From NCBI GenBank assembly GCA_937875975.1, contig CALEEU010000145.1, forward strand, positions 1 to 5,310: DNA of 5,310 bases. The letters are read 5' to 3'. Below the pieces are notes generated by a model. It did no database searches. It was not told where the DNA came from and saw only the letters and a list, made by a program, of their open reading frames with translations. The stretch comes from an uncultured Opitutia bacterium (GTDB lineage: Bacteria; Verrucomicrobiota; Verrucomicrobiia; Opitutales; UBA953). A program made the translations under genes and the position numbers. This document shows, piece after piece, positions 1-5,310 of this stretch; position 1 is the stretch's first letter, and the number at the start of each line of letters is the position of its first letter.

Positions 1-489
1 GGTCAGCGTGACGCCGGCCGGGACGTCGAGGGTGCCGCCGGCGGCGCCGATCGTCAGCCCGCGGCGGGCGGACAAGGCGAAGGAAGCGGTGGCCTGCAGG
101 CCGCCGCCGACGAAGTTCAGGTTGTCGGCGTCGAACGCGCTCGGCACGCCGCCCAGGGCGGCGTCCATCGCGACGGACACCAGGCCGCCCGCGAGGATGG
201 TGCCGCCGCGGTAGGCGTTGCCGGACGTGGTGACGCCCATGGCGTCCACCGGGGCGAGCGTGAGCGTGCCTTCGCCTTCCTTGCGCAGGACGAGGTTGCC
301 GTTGAGCGTGCCGGTGAGCGTGGTCGCGGCGGCCTGGCGGACCGTGAGCGTGTTCAGCGCGAAGCCGGAATTGGTCACGCTGCCGGCGGCGCCGGCGAGC
401 GAGGCGACGCGCTGGTCGAAGCCGTTGAGGTCGAAGACGCCGCTGGCGGTCGCGAGGACCAGTCCGGTCGTGACCGGGAGGGCGTCGGC
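1..489 (-). other. Tail segment after unit B (residues 1608-1770)
   Basis: In the same frame, this segment begins with the common post-PATR spacer GVFDLNGFDQRVASLAGAAG (1624-1643), where the FDLNGxDQ-x5-L-x-G pattern is characteristic. It then has a PATR with a stretched loop (1665-1713), the block LNFVGGGLQATASFALSARR (1731-1750) and GAAGGTLDVPAGVTLT up to the window edge. This set is the most family-typical part of the window. It differs from the bridging segment that follows unit A, so the two long copies are not followed by the same material. The protein continues beyond position 1. Confidence -1.
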
Positions 490-3400
490 GCGGCCGATCT
501 GCAGGACGCCGTTCTCGACGCGGGTCAGGCCTTGGTAGGTGCTGGCGCCGGCGAGCAGGATCACGTCCTGGCCGACCTTGGTCAGGCCGCCCGGTCCGGT
601 GATCGGGCCGTCGATCTGGAAATAAGAACCGCGGAGGCCGGGATCGTTGGGGTTGCTTGCGTTGGCCTGGTTCAGCTTGCCCTGGTCGTAGATACGGGAA
701 ACGTCCCAGACGCCGTTGCTGCCGCTCGCATAGGGTTGGCCGAGGAAGGAGTCCGAAGCGAGACGGAGCGTGATGCCGGCGCCGAGCTTCTGGATGACGG
801 CGACGTGGTCCCAGTCGCGCGGGACATAACCCATGACCGAACCGCCGGCGAGGGTGATGGTCTCGCCGCCGGTCTGGCTGCGCATGATCTGCAGGTGGAC
901 GCCGGCCGGCAGGACGTAGTCGCCCGCGCGGGCGCCGTCGACGGCCCAACGCTCGAAGGAGCCGGACTGCTGGACGAGGGTCGCCGTGGGCGACCAGCCG
1001 GCCACCGCGAGTTCCAGCGCCCCGCCCTGCTCGATCGAGGCGGTCACGCCGGCGGCGCCGAGCGAGCCCGCATGCGTGACGCGGACGGCGCCTTCGCCGA
1101 CGAGGAGCGAACGGGCGCCGTCGAAGGTCGCGCTGTTGTCGCCGAGGGTGAGGACGCCGTCGCCGAGCTTGCTGAAGTCGAACAGCCCCTGGTTGTCGAG
1201 GCCGCCGGCGCCGGCGCCCGCGCCGAGCTGCAGGCCGGTGGAAGAGCCGGTGCCGAAGGAGCCGGCTTCGACGAAGACCTGGTAATGGTCGTGGAGGGTG
1301 ACCGTGCCCGTGCGCAGCGTGGAGCGGGAGCCGTCCACCTGCACCAGCAGCGTGCCGGGCTGGCCGACGCCGGCGACGGCGTTGGTCGTGCGCAGGTGCA
1401 GGGCCGGGATCTGCTGGAGACGGTCATTGGCCAGGACGCCGTAGACGCGGTTATAGTCGTAGGCCGTGATCGCCCCGCCCGACCAGGTGAAGAGATCAGG
1501 CGAGCCGCTGTTGAAGTTATACCTGACCTCGGCGAGGGAGAAGGTATTGTCGCGGTCGTTCATGCGGCTCCCCATCAGGGAGACCGTGCCCGCGCCCGGC
1601 GCGCCCGGCGTGAGGAACTGGATGCCGCCGCCGTTGACGGTCCAGTCGCCGGCGAACTGAGGCTGGTCGGCCCGGAGGTTCAGGAAGGCCGTGCCGGACT
1701 TGGTGAGCTGGGAGGCGAAGACGCGGCCGTTGAGCTGCAGGGTGTTGTTGGACGCCCAGACGAGGGCCTCGCCGGTGCCGTCACCGGCGGAGCCGAAGTA
1801 AAGGTCGGCGTTGATGGTCGGCGTGTTGCCCGACTGCAGCAGGCCGCCGCTACGGAGGGTGATGCGGTTGAACCTGCCGTCCGCGCTGACGTTGATGTCG
1901 CGGTCGGTGCGGAGCGCATGGAGGTCGAGGTCGGCGCCGAGCGTGGCGGTCGCGGTGCCGAGGCTGAGGATCGTGGTGCCGTCGTTCGCGGCGACCGTCA
2001 GCGTGCCGCCGGCCGAGGTGACATAATTGGCGGGCGCGCCGCCGGTCGTGACCGGGATGAAGCCGAGGGCGGCGTCATACTTGAGGAACTGGTTGCCGAC
2101 GCGCTCGGTGATCCACGGCGCCACCATGCCGTTGGTCATCAAAGTCGCCCCGTTGGACGACAGGAAGCGCATCGCCGTGGTGCTGCCCGCGGCGCCGAGG
2201 CCCGTCGAAGTGTTCGTGTTGGTGTCCATCCCCGTCACCATGAGGGTGCCGGAGCCGACGCGCGTGACGTCGCCGGCGATGAGTTCGGCGAGGAAGGCGC
2301 CACGACGGCGGACGAGGACCTCGGAACCGCCGGCCACGGAGAGCGCGCCCACGGTCTCGGAATTGTAGGCGCTGGCGGCTCCGTCGCCGTAGAGCTCGAG
2401 GACGGTGGTGTTGAGCGCGATGGGCGCGGTGTCGGCCCAGCGGCCCTGGGTCGAGGCGGTGGACAGCGGCGTGTCGTTGTCGAAGCGGATGCGGGAGCCC
2501 GGATGGAAGACCCAGGTGTTGGCGTTGGCGTCGGCCGAACCACGCGCGGTGCCGTTGCTGCCTTCGATGCGCACCTCGCCGAAGACGTCGACCAGGCCCG
2601 TGCCGAGGCCGGTACGGAAGGTGGTGGCCGCCGCCTGGCCGCCCTGCAGGATCAGGATGGACCCACGGTAGCTGTCCGTGCCACGCGCACGGGTCACGAG
2701 CGTGCCGCCGCCGAAGGTGTTCGCCGAGTTGGCCCCCAAGATGAGGCCGGACTGGCCGAAGCCGGCATTGGCGACGCCGACCACGAGGGCATTGCCGGCG
2801 CCGGCCAGCTGCGCGCCGGCGGCCGACGGATTCAACGTCAGCGTACCGGTCCCGCCGCCCAGGAGGAACTGGGCGCCGCCGGCGCCCCACGGGGCGAGAC
2901 TCGCGGCCGAAAGCGTCCCGCCGGAGTTGGAACCGAGGTACCAGTCGCCGCCACGGAAACCGGCCATGTCGGGCGCGACCGTGAACGTGGCGCCGCCGTC
3001 GAGGGCCAGCACGCCGGCGCGGGCGCCGACCATCGTGAGCCCGTCGTAGAGGTCGTAGAGCCCCGCCTGACCGGCAGCGGTGCCGATGCCGAGCGTGGTG
3101 AGGTTGAGGGCGCTCGTGGTCCGCACCTCGAGCGAGGCGCCGCCGAGGTTGGCGGCGGAACGCAGGCTGAGGACGGACGAAGGGTTGACGACCACGGAGG
3201 CGCCGGCGGCGCCCAAGGTCGCGGCGTCCTGGTTGACGCGGACGGAGCCCTGCTGGATGTCGAAGCGGCCGGTCCAACCCGCATTGGCGGCATTGTTGTC
3301 GAAGTAATAATACCAGATGCCCGCCTTGGTCAGACGTCCGGCGCCTTCCAGCACGTCCCGGTGGAAGACGTCCGTCGAGTCGTTATAGAGCACCGCGCTG

Positions 3401-5310
3401 TCGCGGACGACCATCTTGCCTTCGAGATAGTAGTCGTCGCCGAAGGAGTCGGCGACGAAACGCAGCTGCGCCGCGTTGACCGTGCGGAGGGTGTTGGACC
3501 CGTTGTTCGCGCCGATCGTGAGGTTGGCCGCGTTGCTGCCCCCGTTGCGGTCGGAGACGACGGTGACCGCGCCGCCGAAGACGAGGTCCTGGCCCGGGGC
3601 GGCGAAATAGGTCCCCACGTTGTTGTGGCGGAACCGCAGCGTGCCGTAGTTCAGGAACCAGTCGCCCGTGCCGAAGAAGTTGTTGCTGTTGTTGCCCTGG
3701 CCGCGGATCTCACCGCGCTGGAGGGTGACGGTGCCCGAGAAGCCGGTGTTGTCGCCTTGGAACTGGAGGAAGCCGTCGCCGGACTTGATGATGGGCGCGG
3801 ACCCGCTGACCTGACCGCCCAAGGTCACGAAACCGGACCCGCTCTGGCCGTTGGTCCCGCCGCGTTCGACGCGGAAGGCGACCGGCGCGGACCCTCCCAG
3901 CGTCGTGGCGCCGGAGACCAAGAGATTGTAGTTGTTGGCGTTGTTGGCGTTGGAGGTGTTGCCGAAGACCAGCGAAGTCCCCTGGGCCGTCGCGGTGCCG
4001 TCGACCGTCAGCGAGTCGATGGTGTTCGTCCGGGTGACGTTGAGGGAACTGCCGTCGAACGACTGGCCGAAGATCCGGGCGTACGGGACGTCGGCCAACA
4101 CGCGGACCCCGTTGGCGGTCCAGTTCGCGTTGGCATTGGCCGTGCGGAAACGCAGCTCGGGCATCTGGCCGCCGTTGTTGTTGTTGAGCCAGTCGCCGCC
4201 GAGGGCGATCGTCGCCGTGCCCGCCGAACCGACGCCGTCGAGATAGAGCAGTCCCCCGTTGAGCTGGATGGTCCCGGTGATCGCGTTCGTCGCGTTGGTG
4301 AGCTGGAGCGCCCCGTTGCCGGTGGTGGTGAGCCCCGCGGCGGTGACCTTGCCGCCCACGCGCGTGACGAGCCCGTTGCCGCCGAGGTAGACCACGCCTT
4401 CGACGGGGGTCGTGCCGTCGCCGAAGTAAAGGGCGGTGGAGCTGAAATTGACGCGGCCGCCGCTGTTCGCGTTGATCGTGACGAGGCCGCCGCTGCGGAT
4501 ATTGATCTGTCCGCCGGTGAAGGTCGCCTCGTTGTCGTTGGTGCCGGCCTGCACCCGGAGGGCGTGGACATCGACCGTGCCCGCCAGCGCGGGGTCGGCG
4601 GCGCCGCCGACGAAGTTCGCCACCGACGTCGAAGTCAGGCCGGCGAGGAAAGCCGCCCCGGCGGCGGAATCACCGGACGTGAAGGAACTCGTGAACGCGG
4701 CGTTCTGGACGCCGTAGACGTCGGAATAGGTGAGGAAGCCGTTGCGCGCCGGATTGAGCATCCAGACCGGCAGGAGTCCCTGGGCGTCGCGCAGCGCGGA
4801 ACCGCCCTGGATGAACAATTTCTGGCCCTGCAGGTCGATGCGGCCGAGCTCGTTGGCGTTCTCGCGGACGGCGAAGGTGGCCTGGCCTTCGCGGACCAGG
4901 CCGGCGGCGGAGAGGACGATCTGTCCGTTGGTGCCGTTGCGCTCGAGGTAGACCGCGGCGCCCTGGCTGGCCGTGATGACCCCGACTTCTTCGCGGGCGA
5001 CGCGGCCCGAGGAGTTGAAGAGGTTGACGGTGGCTCCGCGCAGGAGCATCGGCGTCGTGTCTCCCCACTTGTTCTCGGAGACCGCGGTCGCGAGGTTCGA
5101 AGCGTCGAGGCGGCTGGTGAAGGGCGTGTCGGCGATGTCCGCGGCGTAATCGAGCCGGAGCCAGGCGCCCGGGTAGAGGTTCACCGCGTTGACCTGCGCG
5201 CCGGCGTCGTCGGTGAAGCGGCCCGCGGCGCGTGCGGTGAGGCGTCCGTAGACGTGGAAGGCGGAGGTCGCGAGGTCGCCCGTGAACTCGAGGACGTTCT
5301 GGGTGGTGCC
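1..5310 (-). CDS. Giant PATR-type beta-strand repeat protein, autotransporter/adhesin-like (internal fragment, both ends missing)
   Basis: This is one uninterrupted minus-strand frame of 1770 codons with no stop, running off both ends of the window. Codons end overwhelmingly in G or C, as expected for the true frame in such GC-rich DNA. The protein is Gly/Ala/Thr/Asn-rich with alternating hydrophobic residues, has no Cys and about 13 Lys. It carries repeated motifs such as GGLTKVGQDVILLAG-STYQG (residues 1574-1594), LTKSGTAFLNL (1202-1212) and GDGVLTL (1383-1389), typical of autotransporter-associated beta-strand repeats that stack into a right-handed beta-helix. Known proteins of this family are exported and surface-exposed or released; adhesion or matrix roles are usually assumed, not proven. 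The first in-frame Met (residue 88, 5047-5049) is not the start, because repeat homology extends upstream of it. No signal peptide, membrane segment, beta-barrel or anchor domain is visible. Sure of the gene and class, unsure of function; Opitutales-like origin is inferred. Confidence -1.
172..318 (-). repeat. PATR motif 9 with stretched loop (residues 1665-1713)
   Basis: LTGTLNGNLVLRKEGEGTLT (1665-1684) then LAPVDAMGVTTSGNAYRGGT-ILAGGLVSV is a PATR whose entry reads NLVLRK-x-G-x-GTLTL. Its middle loop between the TLTL strand and NAYRGGT is longer than the usual G-x-NTY by about nine residues. The NAY-x-GGT-x-(L)-x-GGL exit is well kept. Confidence -1.
490..615 (-). repeat. PATR motif 8, canonical (residues 1566-1607)
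   Basis: IDGPITGPGGLTKVGQDVIL (1566-1585), LAGASTYQGLTRVENGVLQI and GR make the most complete PATR in the window: I-x-G-x-GGLTK-x-G-x-(x)-x-(L)-L-x-G-x-(S)-TY-x-G-x-T-x-V-x-x-G-x-L-x-(I)-G. It ends with ADALP, the usual following turn. It alone fixes the reading frame and family. Confidence -1.
745..768 (-). repeat. LR-(F/L)-x-x-DSF motif, unit B copy (residues 1515-1522)
   Basis: LRLASDSF is followed by LGQPYASG, WDVSRIYDQG (1535-1544), then SYFQIDGPITG. This sequence of a DSFLGQ strand, a polar loop with Asp/Asn/Pro, and a (Y/F)-x-I-x-G entry to the canonical PATR is a family signature. The loop is longer than in unit A, which explains most of the growth in the A/B offset from about 874 to 916. 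Confidence -1.
1078..1188 (-). repeat. PATR motif 7 (residues 1375-1411)
   Basis: GLFDFSKLGDGVLTLGDNSA (1375-1394) then TFDGARSLLVGEGAVRV has the pattern (F)SK-x-G-D-G-x-L-T-L-x-x-N-x-A-x-F-x-G-x-x-x-x-L-V-x-x-G-x-V. It is followed by the customary THAGSLGAAG spacer (1412-1421). It is colinear with motif 2. Confidence -1.
1615..1722 (-). repeat. PATR motif 6 (residues 1197-1232)
   Basis: VFASQLTKSGTAFLNLRADQ (1197-1216) then PQFAGDWTVNGGGIQF matches LTK-x-G-x-x-x-L-x-L-x-x-x-x-x-F-x-G-x-W-x-V-x-G-G-x-(I). This is a good match. It occupies in unit B the place of the motif at 4237-4320 in unit A. Confidence -1.
1777..1926 (-). repeat. HALR-RSGGL-YFG block, unit B copy (residues 1129-1178)
   Basis: DLHALRTDRDINVSADGRFN (1129-1148), ITLRSGGLLQSG (1150-1161) and DLYFGSAGDG (1169-1178) match the unit A block at 4414-4572. 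The block is followed by EALVWASNNTLQLNGRVF and then the PATR at 1615-1722, the same arrangement as in unit A. Confidence -1.
2047..2133 (-). repeat. Hinge motif APWI-(x)n-FLKYD-AALGFIP, unit B copy (residues 1060-1088)
   Basis: NGMVAPWITERVGNQFLKYD (1060-1079) followed by AALGFIPVT is the canonical form of this recurring motif, better preserved than the copy at 4693-4779. It lies between the PATR half-motif at 2182-2283 and the HALR/RSGGL block. It is one of the strongest family signatures in the window. No enzymatic role is suggested. Confidence -1.
2182..2283 (-). repeat. PATR motif 5, half-motif (residues 1010-1043)
   Basis: LIAGDVTRVGSGTLMVTGMD (1010-1029) gives the first half of a PATR (G-x-(L/V)-T-(K/R)-x-G-x-G-T-L-x-(L/V)-x-G). 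The second half is an Asn/Thr run (NTNTST, 1031-1036) and GLGAAGS in place of NTY-x-G-x-T-x-V. A colinear partner in unit A is not obvious, so this may be a degenerate or unit-specific repeat. Confidence -1.
2299..2562 (-). repeat. W-[GA]-DT module, copy in unit B (residues 917-1004)
   Basis: This is the counterpart of residues 30-126. It has PGSRIRFDN (936-944), RWADTAP (957-963), YNSETVGALSVAGGSEVLVR (982-1001) and an Arg triplet at 1001-1003. The W-x-DT-x-P core and the SETVGALSVAGGS-x-(V)-L stretch align directly with the unit A copy (REEVGVITASQGAAVYLER). The module is followed at once by a PATR half-motif, DVTRVGSGTLMVTG (1014-1027). Confidence -1.
2644..3231 (-). other. Bridging segment between the two super-repeat units (residues 694-889)
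   Basis: Still in the same open frame, this part joins the two long units. It starts with DAATLGAAGASVVV (695-708), the usual run after a PATR motif, then a Leu/Ala/Ser-rich stretch. A distinctive block follows, with GGDWYLGSNSGGTLS (787-801), LAPWG (805-809) and FLLGGGTGTLTL (815-826). It ends in a PATR core leading into LVTRARGTDSYRGS (871-884). I know blocks of this GDWYLG/LAPWG kind from large verrucomicrobial PATR proteins, where they precede the segment that opens the next unit. The same order is seen here, so it probably forms the closing part of one super-repeat period. Function unknown. Confidence -1.
2680..2757 (-). repeat. PATR motif 4, core only (residues 852-877)
   Basis: GQSGLILGANSANTFGGGTL (852-871) then VTRARG contains the L-x-L-x-x-x-x-N-T-F-x-GGT-x-V core. 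The entry G-x-LTK is missing and replaced by an Ala/Gly/Val-rich stretch (831-850). It closes the bridging segment just before unit B. Confidence -1.
3232..3351 (-). repeat. PATR motif 3, aromatic variant (residues 654-693)
   Basis: LEGAGRLTKAG (654-664) is a perfect PATR entry and GWTGRFDIQQGSVRVN (678-693) a good exit, but the middle strand reads IWYYYFDNNAAN where G-x-L-x-L-x-G-x-N-T is expected. It is colinear with the canonical motif at 490-615 that closes unit B. The first half holds the codons of five consecutive aromatic residues (3301-3315). Confidence -1.
3442..3465 (-). repeat. LR-(F/L)-x-x-DSF motif, unit A copy (residues 616-623)
   Basis: LRFVADSF matches LRLASDSF at 745-768. 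Both lie a few dozen residues before a PATR with an intact G-x-LTK entry. In the related proteins I recall, an L-x-(L)-x-ADSFxG motif precedes the PATR that closes a unit. Spacing to that PATR is 31 residues here and 44 in unit B. Confidence -1.
3700..3810 (-). repeat. PATR motif 2 (residues 501-537)
   Basis: SGSAPIIKSGDGFLQFQGDN (502-521) then TGFSGTVTLQRGEIRG is a good PATR: K-x-G-x-G-x-L-x-F-x-G-x-N-T-x-F-x-G-x-(V)-x-L-x-x-G-x-I. IIKS replaces LTK. It is colinear with the motif at 1078-1188 in unit B (GDGFLQF aligns with GDGVLTL). Confidence -1.
3931..3957. repeat. Short in-frame tandem repeat, 9-bp period, Asn/Ala coding
   Basis: On the plus strand gttgttggc occurs twice in direct tandem (3931-3939, 3940-3948), followed by a degenerate third unit gttggaggt (3949-3957). 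On the coding strand this gives NTSNANNANN (residues 451-460). The period is a multiple of three, so gain or loss of a unit would keep the frame. It lies in an Asn-rich part of unit A. Confidence -1.
4174..4185. repeat. Four-unit GTT run coding Asn4
   Basis: The plus-strand triplet gtt is repeated four times, giving residues 376-379 Asn-Asn-Asn-Asn within GGDWLNNNNGG (371-381). It lies just before ELRFR (385-389). A second Asn cluster, NNSNNFF, is coded at 3673-3693. Such runs suit turns or Asn ladders in beta-helices, and are prone to in-frame slippage. Confidence -1.
4237..4320 (-). repeat. PATR motif 1 (residues 331-358)
   Basis: GNGALQLTNATNAITGTIQL (331-350) then NGGLLYLDG matches the core G-x-G-x-L-x-L-x-x-x-x-N-x-(Y/F/I)-x-G-x-(T/I)-x-(V/L)-x-x-G-x-L. 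The preceding VTAAGLTTT takes the place of the usual G-x-LTK entry. This is a fair match. Confidence -1.
4414..4572 (-). repeat. HALR-RSGGL-YFG block, unit A copy (residues 247-299)
   Basis: DVHALRV (247-253), INIRSGGLVTIN (269-280) and ALYFGDG (293-299) occur with the same order and spacing as at 1777-1926. In the related proteins I recall, this block describes a strand-turn-strand with an RSGGL turn leading into a PATR, and here the PATR at 4237-4320 follows. A 51-residue gap separates HALR from LYFG in this copy, and 45 in the other, so the loop length differs slightly. Confidence -1.
4693..4779 (-). repeat. Hinge motif P-x-W-(x)n-N-x-FL-x-Y, unit A copy (residues 178-206)
   Basis: The residues GLLPVWMLNPARNGFLTYSD (178-197) correspond in position and pattern to MVAPWITERVGNQFLKYDAA at 1062-1081 in unit B. 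In other large PATR proteins a similar motif (APWI followed by a few polar residues, then FL-x-YD and a G-F/V-P turn) recurs between beta-helical blocks. The unit A copy has lost the YD-x-x-x-GFIP ending and reads YSDVYGVQ. Structural role is inferred only. Confidence -1.
4933..5223 (-). repeat. W-[GA]-DT module, copy in unit A (residues 30-126)
   Basis: This segment of about 95 residues runs from a short strand region through PGAWLRLDY (47-55) and KWGDTTP (81-87) to REEVGVITASQGAAVYLERN (106-125). The pattern W-x-DT-x-P-x-x-L followed by about 20 residues, then E-x-VG-x-(I/L)-x-x-x-x-G-x-x-(V/I)-x-L-x-R, is shared with residues 917-1004. It is also familiar from large PATR proteins, where it is interspersed among the helical repeats. 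No catalytic residues are evident; it is probably structural. Confidence -1.

Larger units (their letters stand above)
490..2643 (-). repeat. Super-repeat unit B (second copy, residues 890-1607)
   Basis: Unit B repeats the landmark order of the first unit: VFG (909-911), PGSRIRFDN (936-944), RWADTAP (957-963), NQFLKYD (1073-1079), HALR (1131-1134), RSGGL (1153-1157), YFG (1171-1173), EVRYN (1261-1265), GDGVLTL (1383-1389), GALEL (1430-1434), LRLASDSF (1515-1522) and GGLTKVG (1574-1580). Offsets to the first copy are 889, 889, 876, 883, 882, 881, 876, 876, 872, 874, 899 and 916 residues, so the two are colinear with small insertions and deletions. The DNA copies are well diverged, so this is not a recent exact duplication. 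Boundaries are approximate to some tens of bases. Confidence -1.
3232..5310 (-). repeat. Super-repeat unit A (first copy, residues 1-693)
   Basis: Unit A is the first of two long copies with the same order of landmarks. These are VYG (residues 20-22), PGAWLRLDY (47-55), KWGDTTP (81-87), NGFLTY (190-195), HALR (249-252), RSGGL (272-276), YFG (295-297), ELRFR (385-389), GDGFLQF (511-517), GTLRF (556-560), LRFVADSF (616-623) and GAGRLTKAG (656-664). Each has a counterpart in the second unit. The copy reaches the window edge, so its true beginning may lie upstream. It is richer in Asn than the second unit. The end is placed after the last PATR shared by both copies; the boundary is approximate. 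Confidence -1.

Noticed and set aside
8..538. Plus-strand open frames at 8-214 and 218-538, and others at 986-1285, 1811-2368, 2405-3049, 3932-4246 and 4436-4951
   Set aside because: They are antisense to a strongly supported coding frame and short. They are Pro/Ala/Ser/Arg-rich without motifs, and the high GC content makes stop codons rare on both strands.
1588..1612. GC-rich direct repeat (cgcccggc twice) as a possible hairpin or terminator
   Set aside because: It lies in the middle of the coding frame, coding for PGAPGAG. It has no T-tract and is not followed by a gene boundary.
2075..3277. Minus-strand open frame of 400 codons with a start, very rich in Arg, Pro, His and Gly
   Set aside because: It is in another minus-strand frame than the PATR-bearing one and overlaps it completely. 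Its composition is what a shifted reading of GC-rich Gly/Ala/Thr codons gives, and no domain is recognisable.
3931..4185. gtt-rich repeats as a possible CRISPR or regulatory array
   Set aside because: The units are 3 and 9 bp, in frame and coding for Asn/Ala. There are no spacers and no longer conserved repeat.
4008..4571. Minus-strand open frame of 187 codons, Ser/Pro/Ala/Arg/Thr-rich; likewise the frames at 2838-3293, 1044-1427, 2235-2543, 1680-1919 and 4670-5068
   Set aside because: All are in the two wrong minus-strand frames relative to the 1770-codon frame. They show low-complexity shadow composition and no family motif.
5047..5049. First in-frame Met (residue 88) as a possible translation start
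   Set aside because: Residues 20-87 upstream align with unit B (VYG, PGAWLRLDY, KWGDTTP), so the protein clearly begins further upstream. No signal peptide follows this Met.

Overview
The whole window is the interior of one very large protein-coding gene read on the minus strand. The minus-strand frame whose codons pair with plus-strand triplets 1-3, 4-6 and so on up to 5308-5310 has no stop codon across all 1770 codons. It enters from beyond position 5310 (N-terminal side) and leaves past position 1 (C-terminal side). Neither start, stop, signal peptide nor C-terminal domain is in view. I translated every codon by hand. Residue n below means window residue n, and its first base is at plus coordinate 5313-3n.

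The product is a secreted, repeat-built, adhesin-like protein of the autotransporter-associated beta-strand repeat (PATR) type. It is rich in Gly, Ala, Thr, Asn, Leu and Val, has no cysteine and only about 13 lysines. It carries about nine recognisable or degenerate PATR motifs of the form G-x-LTK-x-G-x-G-x-L-x-L-x-G-x-N-(T/A)-Y/F-x-G-x-T-x-V-x-x-G-x-L. The best copy is at 490-615. Between them lie longer conserved segments that I recognise from giant PATR proteins of Verrucomicrobia, especially Opitutales/Opitutaceae-like bacteria. The very high GC content, strong G/C preference at third codon positions and these segments together suggest such an organism. This taxonomic call is inference and moderately confident.

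Layout, in protein order (right to left on the plus strand): a first long unit A (5310-3232); a bridging segment with a GDWYLG/LAPWG block and a PATR core (3231-2644); a second long unit B (2643-490) that repeats the order of motifs of unit A; and a tail segment (489-1) with another PATR and a GGGLQATASF-type block. Matching landmarks in A and B are offset by a nearly constant 872-889 residues over most of their length, rising to 899-916 at the end. The protein is therefore built from a super-repeat of about 2.6-2.7 kb, and the window holds roughly two periods.

There is no intergenic DNA, RNA gene, mobile element, promoter or terminator here. The other open frames, including an Arg-rich one of about 400 codons at 2075-3277, are shadows of the coding frame in GC-rich DNA. 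The main limits are that both gene ends are outside the window, and the biological role (adhesion, surface layer, matrix) is inferred from architecture only.
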